Positions 62,709 to 64,000 of a stretch of 64,000 bases of DNA are shown piece by piece. Source of the stretch: Rhodomicrobium vannielii ATCC 17100 (GTDB lineage Bacteria > Pseudomonadota > Alphaproteobacteria > Rhizobiales > Rhodomicrobiaceae); assembly GCF_000166055.1 (NCBI RefSeq), contig NC_014664.1, positions 496,001-560,000 on the forward strand. The letters run 5' to 3'. The first letter of the stretch is position 1. Each line of letters opens with the position of its first letter. A model generated the notes under the pieces. It did not search any database. It was not told the DNA's origin and saw only the letters and a program-made list of their open reading frames with translations. Position numbers and translations under genes: made by a program.

Positions 62709-64000
62709 TCAGCTCCTCGGCAGTTTGCGGCGCGCCGTGGCTTTCGGTGCCGGTGATGCCACCGTTTCGCCGCCGCTGCGAATGCGCGCGGGTTGCCGGG
62801 GCTTCCTTGGCGTCGGCGGCGGCACAAGCGGCGGGGTCGCAGCGGCCGCCGCCGCTTTTGGGCCAGCCGCTTTTCCCCGTTCATTGGCGGGCAAATTTGC
62901 TACGCTGCCTTCCCTCGAACGAACAGCCGCCTCTCTTGAAACCGCTTTGGCTCCTTTGCGCGCCGGTGCTCGTCCAGGTGCATCGCTCGCATCACCGAAT
63001 GCACTTCGAGAGCGAGCGTCCTCAATGTCAGGGCGTGGCTTCGCCCTTCCGCGCACTGCGGCCGCGATTGGCGTTGCCTCGGGCGCCGCTGAAAGGTCCG
63101 GCTTGAAGGCTCTCGGCGACCTGCGCGCGCGCGGTGCGGCACCGGTCGCTTCGGCCGCAAGCGCTATTTCGGCGGTAGCGGGTGTTTCGGGCCGCTTGCG
63201 ACGGCTGGCGGCTCCGCTGGGCACCTTTGCCGATGCGATGCCAGTTGGCAGGTTCGCTCCCTGATCGTCGTCGGCTTTGGGAACGGGTGTGACCGGCGGA
63301 GACGCGGCGGTTTTGGGAGCCTTGCGTGAGCGCGTCACCGGGGGCGACACTTCCCCCTCGGCCTTTGGCGGCGCGTCTGGTGCCTTCGCCGACGGACGCG
63401 GCTTCGCACGCCGCGCCTTCAACTTTGGGGTCTCGGCGACGGCGGGAGCGCCTCGCTCGTCCGCATCGCCCCACGCGCCCATCAGAACATAATAAAGCAG
63501 TTGCTCGAACTTCGGCCGGAACTCGGCGATGATCGCCTCCGGGTCCGGCACCATGGCCGCGTCCGTAATCAGCCCGAACTGCACCATATCGTTGAAGGAC
63601 AGGATCGAAACGCCCATGCCGATGTCGCCCGATTGCGGCACCCAGAACATGATCTGCGAGACCCTCGCGCCGCCGAGATAGAGCGGCTCCTTCGGCCCCG
63701 GCACGTTCGTCATGACGGCGGTGGCGCGCTTCATGAGCATGTTGAAAAGCCGGTCCTGCACCATCTGCGGCGCGTGGCCGATCACCTCCAGCAGGCCGAG
63801 TGTCACCGGCGGCTCCAGCGACTGCTTGAGCGCCTGCATGCGGCGCTGAACCTCAGCGAGACGCGCCAGCGGGTTTTCGATCCCGGCCGGAAGCTCGACG
63901 CCCACCAGCCCGAAGCGGTTGCCGAGCTGGCCCGCCTCGTGGCTTTGGCGCATGTCCACCGGAATGAACGCGCGTATTTCCACGCCGTCGGTTTCGTCGC
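62709..64000 (-). CDS. Wax ester synthase/diacylglycerol acyltransferase-type protein, C-terminal part
   Basis: At least 430 codons are visible and the frame is open to the right edge, so the N-terminal catalytic half, which should contain HHxxxDG, is outside the window. The visible segment matches the WS/DGAT C-terminal domain: IRAFIPVDMRQSHEAGQLGNRF, TAVMTNVPGPKEPLYLGGARV and FWVPQSGDIGMGVSILSFNDMVQFGLITD. Such enzymes join fatty alcohol or diacylglycerol to acyl-CoA. After about residue 180 of the visible part, roughly 245 residues of Ala/Pro/Arg/Lys-rich low-complexity sequence follow, unusual for the family. It would use the alcohol made by the reductase at 35330-37327. Confidence 0.85.
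   Translation of the reverse strand, partial: DETDGVEIRAFIPVDMRQSHEAGQLGNRFGLVGVELPAGIENPLARLAEVQRRMQALKQSLEPPVTLGLLEVIGHAPQMVQDRLFNMLMKRATAVMTNVPGPKEPLYLGGARVSQIMFWVPQSGDIGMGVSILSFNDMVQFGLITDAAMVPDPEAIIAEFRPKFEQLLYYVLMGAWGDADERGAPAVAETPKLKARRAKPRPSAKAPDAPPKAEGEVSPPVTRSRKAPKTAASPPVTPVPKADDDQGANLPTGIASAKVPSGAASRRKRPETPATAEIALAAEATGAAPRARRSPRAFKPDLSAAPEATPIAAAVRGRAKPRPDIEDARSRSAFGDASDAPGRAPARKGAKAVSREAAVRSREGSVANLPANERGKAAGPKAAAAAATPPLVPPPTPRKPRQPARIRSGGETVASPAPKATARRKLPRS

Overview
The window is GC-rich DNA, probably from the chromosome of an alphaproteobacterium of the Hyphomicrobiales. The signs are an ATPase-inhibitor zeta (DUF1476) gene, a purC-purS-purQ-purL block, a DtxR-type MntR divergent from mntH, a phasin, an adrenodoxin-type ferredoxin beside a thioredoxin-reductase-like ferredoxin reductase, and dispersed extragenic repeats. 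A Rhodomicrobium-like organism would fit, but this is a guess without a database search.

Region 1 (1-13.5 kb) is a surface-polysaccharide island transcribed leftwards. It holds the start of a sugar aminotransferase, a WxcM-type acetyltransferase/ketoisomerase, a GNAT acetyltransferase, three glycosyltransferases, a methyltransferase, a NusG/RfaH-like antiterminator, an ATP-grasp-like protein, a truncated nucleotide-sugar dehydrogenase and a polyprenyl-phosphate sugar transferase. It has been rearranged repeatedly: an intact IS481-type element with 26-bp inverted repeats, an IS5-type remnant, a decayed IS21 (istA/istB) remnant, and a stretch around 6.9-10.1 kb that is more AT-rich than the rest.

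Region 2 (13.6-35.3 kb) is mostly core metabolism: de novo purine synthesis (purL, purQ, purS, purC), a ferredoxin and its reductase, a large coiled-coil membrane protein, a DUF4139 protein, queD, pdxH, fabI, a histidine phosphatase and aroC. Inside it sits a three-gene operon in the scnB-scnA-scnC order of thiocyanate hydrolase/nitrile hydratase, whose alpha-type subunit has lost all three metal-binding cysteines. This is the most unusual gene set in the window.

Region 3 (35.3-43.3 kb) suggests storage-lipid metabolism: a two-domain fatty acyl-CoA reductase divergent from a phasin, a patatin lipase, a TetR regulator and a TPR protein. lpxB, a glycosyltransferase and tRNA-Val(TAC) follow. A wax ester synthase/DGAT-type acyltransferase at the right edge completes a possible fatty acyl-CoA to alcohol to wax ester route.

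Region 4 (43.4-64 kb) holds mntH/mntR with a palindromic operator, a PHP phosphatase overlapping a Wza-like export lipoprotein, an alpha/beta hydrolase, an AbrB-type transporter, a flavoprotein, a sorbosone-dehydrogenase-like lipoprotein and rpmH-rnpA-yidC-engB. It ends with a trimeric-autotransporter-like adhesin, two paralogous secreted proteins flanking mepA, and the acyltransferase.

Across the core regions lie at least seven copies of an imperfect inverted repeat of about 70 bp (arms of about 25 bp around a GACATTTG core), often in adjacent pairs.
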